The notes under the pieces are model-generated. The model worked only from the letters and a program-made list of their open reading frames with translations. It was not told where the DNA came from and did not search any database. From Ilyonectria destructans (taxonomy: Eukaryota; Ascomycota; Sordariomycetes; Hypocreales; Nectriaceae), in the NCBI GenBank assembly GCA_020740775.1, contig JAHEWK010000002.1, forward strand, positions 496,001-560,000: DNA of 64,000 bases, read 5' to 3'. This document shows positions 1-11,358 of this stretch, in pieces (position 1 is the first letter of the stretch; each line of letters begins with the position of its first letter). A program made the translations under genes and the position numbers.

Positions 1-1419
1 CAGCGACGTGTAGCCATCGAGGCCAGCGTTGAGGGCAGCGGCCGCAGCATCGGCGCCAAAGCCCACGACGTCGTGGGCGCTGAGCAGCCGCTGCTTGTCC
101 GAGTTGCGGATGGCACGCGACGAGAGCTTCGGGATCAGCTCCACGGCGATGACGGCAGTTTCGTATGCCTTCTTCCACTCAGCCATCGAGCAGTAGAGAT
201 GGAGCATCATCCGGCCGGCCTGCACGCGGCGGAACAGCGACGGGTAGTGCGGACTATGGAGGGCCTCCCCGAGGTGCTTCAGGGCCTCTTGAGCGGCCTC
301 TTGAGCGGCAAGTTGTGAGTAAGAATGAGAATATCGCGCGTAATAGCACAGGCCCAGCAGGTTATGAAGGTGAGCCCGTGCCGGGTGGTCATCTGGCGAG
401 CTGTTGAGCGTTGAAGCGGCAACCTCCATGGCTTCGTCACGGCACCTCTGCGAGTCCGAGGCCACGTCGGTTATTTCACTCTTCTGGAACAGCCGCATCG
501 CCAGGTTTACCCCGATTTCAATGCCGTCGGGATCTTCCTCTGGCGTCACCTCGCGTGCTTCGTGGAACAAGCGGATGGCCTCGTCGAGGTCGGCCATTTG
601 GTCCATCTCTCGGGCTCGTCCACCCAGGGCATTGGCAAGAGTGCATTTTGCCTGCTGCAACAGGAAGACATTCTCGCCAGCGCTCTCCAGAGCCTCTTCA
701 GACAGCTCGACAGCTCGGTGTAGATCCCTCCGAGAGCCGCTCTCGTCCTGCTCGTAGCGCCTCTGCAGGCTGGCAGCCAGGTTTAGGAGCCACTCCGCTC
801 GGACGGGCTTCCATTCCTCCCAAGGAATTGCTGCGACCAGGAGTTCCATCATTTCGATGGAGCTGTTGAGGTCGTGCAAGGAGCCTGTCAGCTGGAAGCG
901 CTCATCAAGCCTTGCGGCCAGCGTGTTCAGCGTGTGAACTTCAAGACCCGGGTCCCTCAGGATGGTACCTCGGGGCATATTTAAGATGGATGCAGCTTGC
1001 GACGATGCAGACACGGCCTTTTCGCTGAGCCTGGTTGACTCGTGAAGATCATCAGGTTGTCCCGTGAGCCAATACCGGTGTGCCAAAGCCACTGCATAAT
1101 TGTTTGCGCGATAGCTTCGAAGCATATCATCTCCAGCCGTGGCATCAAGTTCGTAGAGCTCTTTAGCAAGGTCGATGGTCGTGGCTAGAGTGTCTTGAGA
1201 ACCGGTTACCTTGGCCAGCCCTACAAGATTGGTTACCAGCTTGTCTCGTGTCTTGACGCGCTCTTGTTCCTCTTCAGGCATCTCTTCGTCAAAGAATTGA
1301 CACCAGGCAATTGCACTCTCTATACTCTCTGCAGATCCGTCACCTAGCATGGTCGCAATGTCTAGTTCGACGTATCTGCCGTCTGCCATGTTGGAATGTA
1401 TCGAAGTTGGGGTGGACAT
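1..1419 (-). CDS. TPR-rich protein, N-terminal part of a CHAT-type gene (cut by window edge)
   Basis: The frame is open from an ATG at 1419 to base 1 with no stop, giving 473 codons, so the 3' part lies outside the window. The product is almost entirely amphipathic helical repeats of the TPR type, such as the segments around LHDLNSSIEMMELL and LDEAIRLFHEAREV. It ends in the SRAIRNSDKQ...GFGADAAAAALNAG stretch that, in many fungal proteins, sits just before a C-terminal CHAT (caspase-like) protease domain. That domain would be beyond base 1. No signal peptide or membrane segment is visible. In ascomycetes such proteins are abundant and fast evolving, and some act in allorecognition or as TPR-gated proteases; function here is inferred. 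I chose the first ATG; a second in-frame ATG lies ten codons downstream. The lack of a visible CHAT catalytic His/Cys is explained only by the truncation. Confidence 0.8.
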   Translation of the reverse strand, partial: MSTPTSIHSNMADGRYVELDIATMLGDGSAESIESAIAWCQFFDEEMPEEEQERVKTRDKLVTNLVGLAKVTGSQDTLATTIDLAKELYELDATAGDDMLRSYRANNYAVALAHRYWLTGQPDDLHESTRLSEKAVSASSQAASILNMPRGTILRDPGLEVHTLNTLAARLDERFQLTGSLHDLNSSIEMMELLVAAIPWEEWKPVRAEWLLNLAASLQRRYEQDESGSRRDLHRAVELSEEALESAGENVFLLQQAKCTLANALGGRAREMDQMADLDEAIRLFHEAREVTPEEDPDGIEIGVNLAMRLFQKSEITDVASDSQRCRDEAMEVAASTLNSSPDDHPARAHLHNLLGLCYYARYSHSYSQLAAQEAAQEALKHLGEALHSPHYPSLFRRVQAGRMMLHLYCSMAEWKKAYETAVIAVELIPKLSSRAIRNSDKQRLLSAHDVVGFGADAAAAALNAGLDGYTSL

Positions 1420-2907
1420 TTGAAAGTAGGTGTATTTGGTCTTGAACTGTTCCAATCTTCGGTGAACACGACGAAAAGTGAATAAGATACGTGCCAAGTG
1501 CTAGCGCTTCCGTTTATTCAGTGACATGAAAATGCGCCAGCAAATGCAACATCGTAGCTATGGTGTGAGAAAAGGCCTGGACGGGCAGAGAAGACTGGGA
1601 TTTTGCAAGATATTATAGTAATGCCGCCGGAAATCTCAAGCCACTATAATTATATACCCGTGACCTTGAACTTTGGAAATCACTGTTGCAATACGTCCAT
1701 AAGCTGACTTGCCCCTAGTCATGTCGCCCACGGATCCTGCAGCTCGCTTATTGCACACCAGGCAAAGGGACACGTCACAACGCAGTTGCAGGCCTGGTGC
1801 ATGATTAGCCTGTTGGTTTAACTCAACACACTCAAACGTGCTTTGCACTTTCGCCTCACTTTCAACCCTTTAGACCACTCGGTCTTTGGGAAGGGCACAC
1901 CTCTGCGCTGCGGGCACACGCTTAGATCCCCAGCTACCCAGAGGGCAGTCAAGCGAATGCAACAGAGGCTAGTCGTGACACGTCACGGGTCGCTTGACAT
2001 TCGTACCGTAATGCTAATCTCATACTCGAGCAGAAATGCAACGTTTCATCATCTATTTCTATTATCGGATTCGGCATGCCTCCAGCACTGAAAATCGTCC
2101 CCATTCCTCTCTTTTGGCCGCCCTTGCCTGATCAGGGTGTTGTACCTCGTCAGGCTGATGACAGCCACCCACCCACCCAATATTCTCCACGAGCTACGTT
2201 CGAAAGATCAGAGAAGGGAATTTTCAAAGCAGAGCTGCGGTTATCTCCGTTGGACAAGGATAGAGAATGATGGTTGCTCGCAACCTCAAACGGCACGCGA
2301 GATCTACCTATATACACTTATGACTGCTTATTTTTGTATTCATACCAGTCCCTTCTCAAATAGCGACTGCTCGGGTTTCTCTAGAATAGCCTCTAAATTC
2401 CGTGCAAAATGGTCCTTCACTAGTTCTAGGACTTGCCTCCGCTTCCTCCTCCCTAGACAAGAGCTTGACGGGATCTCGTATTTTCTAAGGGCTATGGTCG
2501 TATGTGCAAGACGAGGGCGTTGAGTTGGGTTACATTCACATGAGCAGACGGCGAGAGCATTTCAGGCGCTCGTGAGGATGCCCTACTAATGGGCAACCCA
2601 AATACCATTTCGTAGGTTGTTGTCTCCGACAAGGGAGAGTTGATGAGAAGTTCACATACAGCTCTCTCCTGTCGACGCTCCTGAGGTGACGACGTATTAT
2701 ATCTGTAGGCTGGCTTGCTGAGGTCGGCAACGTTCGAAATACCATCAATATTATACTCCTTCTTGAATCAAGAGATAAGAGTGAGGTAGGCACATTACGC
2801 CTGCTAGCCGACATATAACTGCACATCTCAACCGAAGTTACAACACTAAAGATAAATTGTAAAAGTCCATTACTAGTATATAACAAGCTCCCTTATCAAA
2901 GCCTAAA
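1420..2907. other. Intergenic region, no supported gene
   Basis: About 1.5 kb between the TPR/CHAT start and the P450 pseudogene. Only short unrelated open frames occur, with no recognisable domain on either strand. The part next to 1419 presumably holds the promoter of the TPR/CHAT gene. Confidence 0.5.
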
Positions 2908-4602
2908 CTAGATTGCATCAATGTCAATCTCAGGTGTGCGCCGCCTAACCATTACCTGAGCAGATTGATCCATACCTAAGGAAAATCCGTACGCAAGTGG
3001 CATAGGGGTGCAGCCAGGTGCCAGCTTCCAGTCATACTTCGTAAACAGATGACACAACGCAACCTCTATTTCATTTGCTGCAAAGAATCGCCCCGGGAAC
3101 GCATGTTGTCTATGTCCGAATCCTAAGTGTGCTGGTCTAGTGCTGACGAGATGAGCTTCGTTATGTTACGCTGCATCGTTGCGCATACGCTCGAAATGAT
3201 AGCCATCAAACTCGTCCGGCGTTTCGTAAATGTCGTGGTCCCTCATTTGCGAGGAGTCGACGAGACAACGCTGGCCCTTTCGTAGAGTCTCGCTGTTGGG
3301 CAATTTGACATCCTGCGTCGCCATCCGAGCCATTGACGCTGCCACATAAAGTGTTAATATTAGTCTATGCATTTTTTTTATTTCCACGTTAGGGACGTAC
3401 CGATTGCAGTGGGCTTCAATCGTTGTGCCTCCTTGATGACGCTGCCCATTAAGTTTAAGTTGAATAGTGCCGTTTTCTTCCATCCAGATGCTGTTAGTAC
3501 TTCCACGACTTCCTGTCGCAACTGTGCCATCAATTCCGGTCGTCCGACTAGTTGCAGTAGAGCCTCAGATAGCAAATCGGTGGTCGTATGGATCGCAGCA
3601 GTCGAGAGAATAGGTTGAAAGACGTCGGCGTCGTACGGACGTCCCTGGCTTTCGTCCTCCACCCAATCCAGGGCGTCATTGAATGTTGGCACGGGAGTCC
3701 CTGCAGCCAAGGCCTCTTGTCGCGCAGCCCGTCGCCTTTCAAATACCAGAGTTATGACAATTCACGCCCTTGCGACCTAGCTTCGGAGCATCGCACAGCC
3801 CAGGATTGCCCAGTGTGCAAATGAGCGTAGCCAAATAGGGTACAGGCGCAATTCGTTAGCGACATTGAATACACTCATTGTGTAGGTCTTCGTGATTTCC
3901 AGCCAGGCTTCGTCTCGGCAAAGTTGATCTCCAAGAAATACGCGGCTGGAGAGGCGGACTACGACATCCAAGATCTCTGGTATTAAGGAAAATTCCTGCC
4001 ATTCTGCAGCTCGTCAGTTCGATATCCTGCTAAGATGAGCTGTATTGGATTTGCTATACCAGTTGAATTGCCAAATCGGAGTTGGGTAGCAAAGTTGGCC
4101 TCAGCAGAGAAGGGCTCAGTAATCTTATCTGACGAGGAGCCAGCGAATAGGGAAACTAGGGTTAAGGGTCAGCTAGGAGCATGGGAGCCTTACTGAGCGA
4201 CTTAGTTAGCTGCTTCCTCGTGATGACTTAAATCAAGTTGTCGCTGTTGCTTCCTGCTGCAAATGGTTCGAATCCTGGCACCGAAGCGTGAAAGTCTTCG
4301 TCAACGGTCTGTATAAAGTGCAGGTCGGCTTCGTGACGAATTTCGTTTGCTAACTGAGCCGGCAAGATGATGACCTCGCCTGCGTCCGTCATCATCTTGA
4401 ACGGTTGCATAGGATAAAGAGATTGGGCGTGCGCAAGTATGGCGGACGCATTTTTGGCGAAATGCTTCTTGCACGCTTTGCTAGAGAGGTCGATCGCCTT
4501 AGGAGGGTTGACGTAGGGGAATTTAGACTCCTTATTGGTGATGGCGCGGATAGCAACGCCTGCCAGAAGGAGGGCTAGCGCAAGATAGACCAGTCGCGGC
4601 AC
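2908..4602 (-). pseudogene. Cytochrome P450 pseudogene with four in-frame stops and lost heme cysteine
   Basis: The whole length of a microsomal fungal P450 can be followed. It has an N-terminal membrane anchor (MPRLVYLALALLLAGVA), the AAIHTTTDLL segment of helix I, KEAQR (ExxR motif, helix K), and the heme region, read as FGHRQHAFPGRFFA. Two introns with normal borders restore the frame, near 4030 (ending CTGACGAGCTGCAG) and near 3395 (GTACGT...GTGGCAG). Four in-frame stops interrupt it: TAA at 4228-4230, TAG at 3777-3779, TGA at 3762-3764 and TAA at 3166-3168. Each is explained by one C-to-T change (CAA, CAG, CGA, CAA). The invariant heme-ligand cysteine is a phenylalanine codon (TTC, 3097-3099). 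No frameshift is needed, so decay looks driven by point mutation rather than fragmentation. The family resembles P450s of fungal terpenoid clusters (ent-kaurene-oxidase-like), but the subfamily is not assigned. Confidence 0.88.
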
Positions 4603-5842
4603 ATCTAGTCCTTGTTCAGATGTGAATTTTGTTCACGGATTGGACGTAGAGTCCTCGGTCTTCGCATATGCCATGGTGAGTCTGTTGTAGTTTTGAGCGT
4701 TTGAGAGAACAGGTTTGTGGTTTGTAGTGATGAAAGAATGGTTGTAAGTGATTTTAGATGGAGAATCGATGTGACGAGCTCCTTGTTCCAAGTCAGTCCG
4801 ATTCCTACACTGCATAACGATCTTCTTCTCTGCGCTTCGTGGTTGGAACCGGTAATACGAGGGCTCGCTCAACGGAACTCGACGCCAATGCTACACTCTC
4901 AGCTTATCGGGGCCCGACATTCACCGTGTTTTCGGGGTCGGGCGACTTCAGTGTTGCAGATCTTCCCTTTCTAAAACAATTCCACTTTCAAGTGCCCAAT
5001 GTCCGGGTCCCGTTCTAAGAGAACCGGTGGTACGCCCCGCAAAGTGGTCTGGGCATCTAGGTGGGGGTGTGTTTAGTTAAGTGCTTGATAGTTACAGTAA
5101 TCTAATATTGTAACTATTACTATTTATTAGCTTAAATACTTTGTCTGCAGTTATATTTATATTCTAGTGTTGTATTCATCCATCATTTTTAAAACATGTA
5201 CAAGTAGACCTATCTTATATTCTGTAAATACAAAATCGTGAACGCTTGCTGACCTTACGTTCTTTCAACCGGATTCGTTTATGAATTGGGCTTGCTATTG
5301 GGTAGATAGTTTAAGACAAAGATTTCCTTCATCCCTGCACCTTGTTCCCCCATCATTGGCGGTATTCCGTCTCCATCGCGGACTGGTTAGGTAGCAAATT
5401 AAATACCTCAACAAAAAAAAAGTCCTTTTGTTATCTGATGATATTAAAGCCCAAAAAGTGACCTTTTGTCATGCCCGAAAGGCACTGCTGATCTCAGATT
5501 TAAGTTCGCTGCTAAGCATGAATGGAAGAAGAACGAGGAGCTTATGAGGCCAGGTATCGGCCGGATATTTCATGGACGAAACTGCGAGCTGGGCAGTTTG
5601 AGAATTGGAGAGTATATTATGCTAGCTTAAATTTCTACTTAATTAAAACGGAAGGTATGGCTTTCCATCGACTCAGCTAGTTCTCTCTTGCGGAAGAAAT
5701 AGAGAACAGAGCTATCTTTAGAAATGACATGGAGAATAAAAAATATTGAGACAAAGTCCTCCAATCCAGACGACTGGCAATGGCGTGCTGACCTTTGGTC
5801 GATTAATACGAGGTAATTCCTCCTCTCGAAAATCATTGGGAC
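4603..5842. other. Intergenic, partly AT-rich
   Basis: About 1.2 kb between the P450 relic and the Svf1-like gene. The stretch from about 5080 to 5700 is AT-rich with many TA steps, compatible with an old mutated repeat, but no element ends can be identified. No coding region is supported. Confidence 0.4.
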
Positions 5843-7206
5843 CTATTCACCGCCAGCTAGGTCTGTGATGAAAGTGGCCTCTGTGTACAAAGTACCCTCC
5901 TCGACGATTTCCTGGTCGCCGATCTTCAACTTTAAGGTGAGGTTGGGACGAAACTGAAAGAACATTAGTTAACAAGCATGCACTTCTTGATAGGTTAGGA
6001 GAGGGTAAAAACGGGCGACGAACCTGATAGAGGTACGGTTTGGTACCAGCAGCCCCAGCAATGATTGTTTTGATAAAGCCCGGCACTTCGGCCATAATAT
6101 CAACACAATCGGCTCGCTCACCAAGAGGACCCTCAATCGTTGCTTCAATAGCTTCGCCATCCTTGCCAGCTCCAGACCAAGTATACCGGGCCTCTTGAGG
6201 TTCGGGCCAGCCGTTGACAGGGTCTTCCACGGTAGCGGTGTGAGTCGCGGTATTTTTGCAGCCGGCGATAACGATCTCGTCGTTCTTAGCGATGCAGCCT
6301 ACATTCACCACAGTTGAACCATAAGATGGCGGTGTGGTGAACTCCATCATGACGGCCGAATATTGAGGGCCCTGGAAGTTGACAAAATTCCATGTCGCAG
6401 CCGCATGGTGTGGCTTCATACCCTGGAGTGCGTGAATGAAGACAGCCTCGCCCTTGTCAAAATCGAGAAGGCCGTCTTGAGTAGAGATTGTGCCCTCCCC
6501 GACGCAACGTGGCCAAAACGTATGTCGCATACATCCCCAAGGGTTCTCCAGGTCAGTACCGAAGTGGGTGGTACCTGAAGAGCCTGCATAAAAGCCAGGG
6601 GCGACGCGAGATACCTTGAGGTTCACGATGGCATTCTCGTCATTTATACTCTTTATAGTATAGAAAGAACCGTCGTCAGATAACTCTACAGCGCAGTCAT
6701 CCGCATAGAAGCACGTTCTATCCTCGCTAACTTCAATGTTGCTGAGGGGAGTTGAGGACCAGAGATGGGGCTGAGATTGGCCGGGGTAGAATATCTTGCA
6801 GATGAACTGGCAGGTAGTGCGGAGGCCGCTTTTTGCCCAATCTGTAGTTAGCAAAACTTAATTCTTTGTCCAGGGGTAGCAGGATGCACTCATACGCTAC
6901 GTTGCTATAGATGATCTCGACAAAGGCGATATGGCCACTTTTGCTGGTCACGTAGAAGATCTGGGTCTCGACGGAAGTTGATTCCATCGCCCGCCATGCC
7001 AGGTCATCGCGTTGGAGTTCGGTAAATGGCGTCTTCTCAGCCTCCAGCGCCACAGACTTAATAGCAGACGGGCCGTAGATGGGCTCCTGGGTGCCGGCGA
7101 CATACGCCATCCTAGTCAATGAGACATTCACGTTAGTCACCCATTTAGGAAACATAACAGAAAGGTTAAACGGGCGGTCTTACTGCTGCTTGGCCCAGTT
7201 GAACAT
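5843..7206 (-). CDS. Svf1-like (survival factor 1) lipocalin-fold protein
   Basis: Four exons join in frame: 7184-7206, 6896-7111, 6024-6828 and 5843-5953, giving 384 residues, the usual Svf1 length. The start MFNWAKQQ, the segment [13 protein letters not shown], the mid-motifs GTTHFGTD and MRHTFWPRC, the block [20 protein letters not shown] with [12 protein letters not shown], and the end [12 protein letters not shown] all match the fungal Svf1 family. Svf1 is a two-lipocalin-domain protein required for survival under oxidative and cold stress in yeast. It is cytosolic and membrane-associated and has been linked to ceramide handling. The first exon is only 23 nt, and the second intron ends at an AAG acceptor, chosen because it gives the family sequence SNVAGLRTT. 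No inactivating change is seen, so this is a probable intact housekeeping-type gene between relics. Confidence 0.93.
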
Positions 7207-7542
7207 GGTGGCGTGATGGGGCAGTGCCTTGGCGTGCGGATAGAGCGGAAGCGTCGGAAACGGTTGTAGATGAAAGGACCGGATGCGGGTAGTTACCCAA
7301 ACAGATGTAAGGTCAGTATTTTCTGCTATACCATGCTGAACTGAGAGAGTGATGGACTGTTTTGTAAGGAAGACTCTTTTTATTGCGATCCCGAATCCCG
7401 GTGAAGTCGGAGCATGAAGATGGGCTGATGCCTGATGGCCCCTACTCGGAACCGGACTAACATGTTATCCGGACCTAATAACAGCTCAGATGACAAAAGC
7501 CGTCGCTGATCCACAGCGGCGAGGCCTAGGTAGCGCCCACTG
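7207..7542. other. Upstream region of the Svf1-like gene
   Basis: This 336-bp stretch lies between the Svf1-like start codon and the hAT-type element. It probably contains the promoter, but no specific site is recognised. It ends in GCCCACTG (7535-7542), one copy of the 8-bp target duplication of the adjacent element. Confidence 0.45.
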
Positions 7543-7789
7543 TAGGCCGTAAAATTCGGGGCCCCGGGTACCCACGGGTACCCGAAAAACTTTTGGGTAG
7601 CCCGCGGGCACCCATATGTAAATTACTAATTTTTTTGCTATGGGGACCCGTGGGTATTCGTGAGTACCCAAAAATGGAAAATTACTATAGGGTGGGTAGC
7701 TGCGGGTAGCGATTTAGAGCCCATTGGTACCCATGGGCTTAAAATGGGGTACCCATAGGGGCGGGTACCCATGGGTATTTACAGCCCTA
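7543..7789. mobile_element. hAT-type MITE (non-autonomous DNA transposon)
   Basis: The 247-bp element begins TAGGCCGTAAAATTCGGG and ends with the reverse complement of TAGGGCTGTAAATACCC, an imperfect terminal inverted repeat. The perfect 8-bp direct repeat GCCCACTG flanks it at 7535-7542 and 7790-7797, the target-site duplication length of hAT transposons. The inside is dense with subterminal GGGTACCC / CCCATGGGTACCC-like motifs in both orientations, as expected for hAT transposase binding arrays. No transposase reading frame is present, so the element depended on a transposase supplied in trans. It lies upstream of the Svf1-like gene. Element class is inferred from the duplication length and end sequence. 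Confidence 0.85.
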
Positions 7790-10118
7790 GCCCACTGGCT
7801 GATTTAGAACTCCCTGCTTCTGCAGCGCCCAGCTAATAGTATCCGTAAACTGACAAACATTGGTTGTACATGTAAGCAAGGCTACGTGTGTGAGTGAGTA
7901 GACATCTTCTCCGATTCGCCTGGTGGTAAAGGGTTTCGCTCCGATTCACCTGGAGCCGCCTCCCACGGCGAAGGTGCTCGCATCCAGTGGTGCCTTCGTC
8001 TGGTTTGCCGACCTGAATGAGAAATCGGCCATCGCTTGGCTGCTCGACACTCAAAAACGCGTGTACAGAGTCAGTCCGAGTCCGTCCAGTCGTGGATCGA
8101 CTCGACTGTAGAGAAGAATGGAAAGCTTGGCGGCCGACATCATCGTTCCCACGCCTCCAGTGGCGAAGCAGAGCGCTGCCTGTCACACTAAACGGAGGAT
8201 CGAAATAATGCTGATGAAAGCTCTTGATTTCCTATCTAATGAAGGGCTAGGGATCCGTCTTATAGATGAAGATGAGGGCGGCTTCCGGCAGCCTCCGGGC
8301 CCGGAGGTCCGTAGGTCTGAGACCGGAGGACCCACCTGCCGGGGGTCTGAGACCGTAGTCCAGCTATTCCATCCGTCTTACGATGACCCCAGAATCTGAC
8401 ATTGCCGAATGGATTTTGCCTTTTCGACGACTAGAGGATTTTCCCAACATTATTCAAGTGTCAATACATTGGACCCTAGCCGTACGCCTCACCGTTACAG
8501 TATTGACGACCTGCAGGCTGAATACGAAAATTTAGCCAATAGCATATATCAAGGGGCTTCTCAACAGTTACATGGCTTTTGCAACCTTATCCAAGCCCCT
8601 GCATATCGGATCCTCCCCGCACGTCTCACCTACATACCCCGCTCAAGACGGTAGTAGCGGAGACTACTACAGCGTTGGATTGTATGCATACAACCGATAT
8701 CTAACCAATGCATACATACCTAGACAGGTCGACGGAGTTTGCCGATCAGTCCAGGGATTTGAATAGTTACATTATTTCGTATTGCAAGCCACAATGACGA
8801 ATTTCCGAATCAACTTTTCCGTCCTTTACAATCAGGACAAATAATGCGCCCCGAATGTAGATACTTCCCAGGGTCTAATGCTCTCACAAGACGTCTTTCA
8901 GCCTGCCGAGCCACATTTAAGGTTAAGCTCTCACGCCTTCATTGGCATAGCTGCTATAGCATGTGATAAATGTCCAGCACATGGGAATCCGTCTTCAAAA
9001 GCATTTGAGAAATCGGTAAGTTCCAAATACTTTCTTCGGCAGTTCTGGTTGATAGACTGGATACCAATATCGATACTGATGCTGTACCTGGTTCAAAAGA
9101 CGATCATTCTCACTATAGCATGTGAAAGTTGGGACTCGGCGAATATGGGCGAGGGCGGGACTTACTATCGGCAATGATTTCCCTTGCTATCAACAAGGTT
9201 AGCAAGGAGCATAAGTTCGGGAACGATCATGCCGACGTCGAATGACATCCTTCGCATTGCGGCACATCTAGGAGACCACAGCTGAGACGCTTAAGAATGA
9301 GCGGTCGGTTGGACCTTTGTACTTATCTATCATCATGCTGACGAGCCTGTTCTGACTGGACTGATCAAACGTAGGACTGAACTGCCGCCTCTCGTTTCGG
9401 CTTCCACTGTGATACAGTAGAGTGACAAAGTGTGGCGTCACCTTGCTAGGTGATTTCCGCCTTAGCCCGTCCCGCTGTTAGTTCGTCAATGGCCCGAGTT
9501 GCGCCGCCTTAAAACGGATCTATAAGCTGGACCGAAGAGTTTGTTAGCTGATATATTAAATAAGCTAAGGCATGGGGCCCTAACGATATCTTGTACAGAC
9601 CGGGGCCATCTGTCCTGGAAGCGCTTGAAAATCCAGTATTACAGCCTGTATTCCGGACTGAGTGCAATGATACATACTTTCCAGGTTTTAAAAGAACATC
9701 CTTGGCAAAGGCCTTTCGTCACTATCGGGTCATCTTGCAGGCTCGTGCATGAGCAGCGGGCTGCGGTCATACCCTCTTTCCATACGAGCTAAGTCATCCT
9801 CTTGCTAGAGGTGGCTGGAAGCCCTTGGGGAAGTCTACGGATGGGATGCGAATGTACTGTCTGGAGGCACGTATAAGGATGACGTTGTTCCTCCTATAGA
9901 GAAGACTTCTACTTCATCACCAGCGCTTACTTAACATCATAACCAGCGAAGCAATCCCCTCAAGCCTCTCATTTCTTTGTCATTCGCTGTGAGAATATTA
10001 TTATACCCTCTTAGTTCCTTTAGGAGCACCCCAAGCGCGTCCGTTCTATCAGCAAAAGCTCCCAGAAAGCCTTGATTGTATCGCAACAGCAGCCTCAGCC
10101 ATAATACCGCAGATCACG
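7790..10118. other. Gene-poor stretch, no supported coding region
   Basis: About 2.3 kb with only short frames and no recognisable domain on either strand. It includes a compact cluster of palindromes at 8292-8354. Short peptides near 8385-8520 and 9540-9790 may be decayed coding sequence, but I cannot assign a family. The last few hundred bases form the promoter of the O-methyltransferase gene. Confidence 0.5.
8292..8354. repeat. Cluster of three short palindromes
   Basis: A perfect 16-bp palindrome CCTCCGGGCCCGGAGG (8292-8307) is followed by two copies of the odd-centred palindrome GGTCTGAGACC at 8314-8324 and 8344-8354, exactly 30 bp apart. Each could form a hairpin or bind a dimeric protein. 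No adjacent gene explains them. Confidence 0.6.
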
Positions 10119-11358
10119 ATGAAGAAGACTGACAGAGATGCTATCATTGAGTATGCAACACAGATGAAGCATGTTGTTCATGACCCGAACAGCTTCATCA
10201 CTGAGCTCTTGATCCAGCAGCAGCAATATTACTCCATTGGATGGCTCTGCCACTTTGATGTACTCTCGTGCATCCCGCTGCCTCCAGATGGATTGCCCTA
10301 CGCCGAGGTCGCGGCAAGGGCCAGTGTACCCGTGTCGGCGCTGCAGTCTGTGGCCCGCATGGCCATGACTGCCGGCTTGCTCTGCGAGACGAGGGATGGC
10401 AAGCTTTCCCACAGCCCGCTCTCGGCGCCGTTCGTCGAGAACGCCTACATGCGGACGCAGTTGTTGTACATATTCAACCACACGGTCCCGCTCATGGCCG
10501 CACTGGCACCGGCGACGGAGAAATGGGGAGATACCACGGCGCCAAACGAGACGGCCTACAACCTCGTCCACAAGACTGATCTGCCATTTTTCCAGCACCT
10601 CGAGTCTCGGCCCGACATCAGCGAAGGCTTCGACACGTACATGAAGAGCCGGGCGGTGTCGCATACCGGGTCAAGTGTCGAGCATTTGCTGGACGCCTTC
10701 GACTGGAAGTCTGTGGGAGAGGCGACTGTCGTCGACGTAAGTCTCGACATGGTTGACAAGAGTTGATCCCCGAGAGCGTACTAACAGTGACCAGGTTGGC
10801 GGGAGCAGTGGTTCCACTGCAACCATGCTAGCCACAGCGTATCCGAAGCTCAAACTGGTCGTCGAAGATCTTCCTGGCCCCATCAACAACGCAAGGTCTC
10901 GGGTCCTGGAGCTCCCAGAAGACGTTAGGAGCCGCATCAGCATCATGGAGTACGACTTCTTCACCCCGCAGCCAGTCAGAGGGGCCGATATCTATCTTTT
11001 GCGGACCATCCTCCACGACTGGCCGGATGCAGAGGCCGTCAAGATCCTGCGAGGCATCGTGGAGGCCATGGGACCGTCCAGCACGCTTCTCATCATGGAC
11101 ATGGTCCTGCCGAAGCCGGGCTCAGGGCCGACAGTCTTTGAGGCGACTTTGCGGCAGAAAGACCTCAACATGATCCAGGCGTTCAACGCAAAGGAGCGCG
11201 AGGTCGGCGAATGGACAGCGCTCCTGGCCCAAGCTGAATCCCGCCTGAGCATCCGCGCGATTGAGCGACCGACAGGAAGTGAGCTTTCTGTCATTGAGGT
11301 GACGCTAGGTAGCAGTAACGGGATAGAATCGACGAGTGGTGCGAACGGGCACACGTAG
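10119..11358 (+). CDS. SAM-dependent O-methyltransferase (plant/fungal OMT type)
   Basis: Exons 10119-10736 and 10795-11358 join through a 58-nt intron (GTAAGT donor, TACTAAC branch site, CAG acceptor) to give 393 residues. The N-terminal half is the winged-helix dimerisation domain typical of these enzymes (residues about 1-120). The spliced junction restores the SAM-binding motif VVDVGGSSG, and the catalytic signature HDWPD follows near residue 280. Such enzymes methylate hydroxyl groups of polyketides and other aromatic secondary metabolites in the cytosol. The gene stands alone here: the nearest possible pathway partner is the dead P450 at 2908-4602, and no polyketide synthase is in the window. 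The substrate is unknown. No damage is visible. Confidence 0.93.

Noticed and set aside
4258..4285. GGTTCGAATCC on the plus strand, matching a tRNA T-loop consensus
   Set aside because: It lies inside the P450 pseudogene exon, where the minus strand reads PGFEPFAAG, and no cloverleaf can be formed around it.
7543..7789. GGGTACCC-rich stretch as a restriction-site or regulatory array
   Set aside because: The terminal inverted repeat and the 8-bp target duplication explain it better as a hAT-type MITE.
8385..8520. Short peptide starting MTPESDIAEWILPF
   Set aside because: A 43-codon frame with no recognisable family, no promoter evidence and no conserved neighbours; too weak to call a gene.
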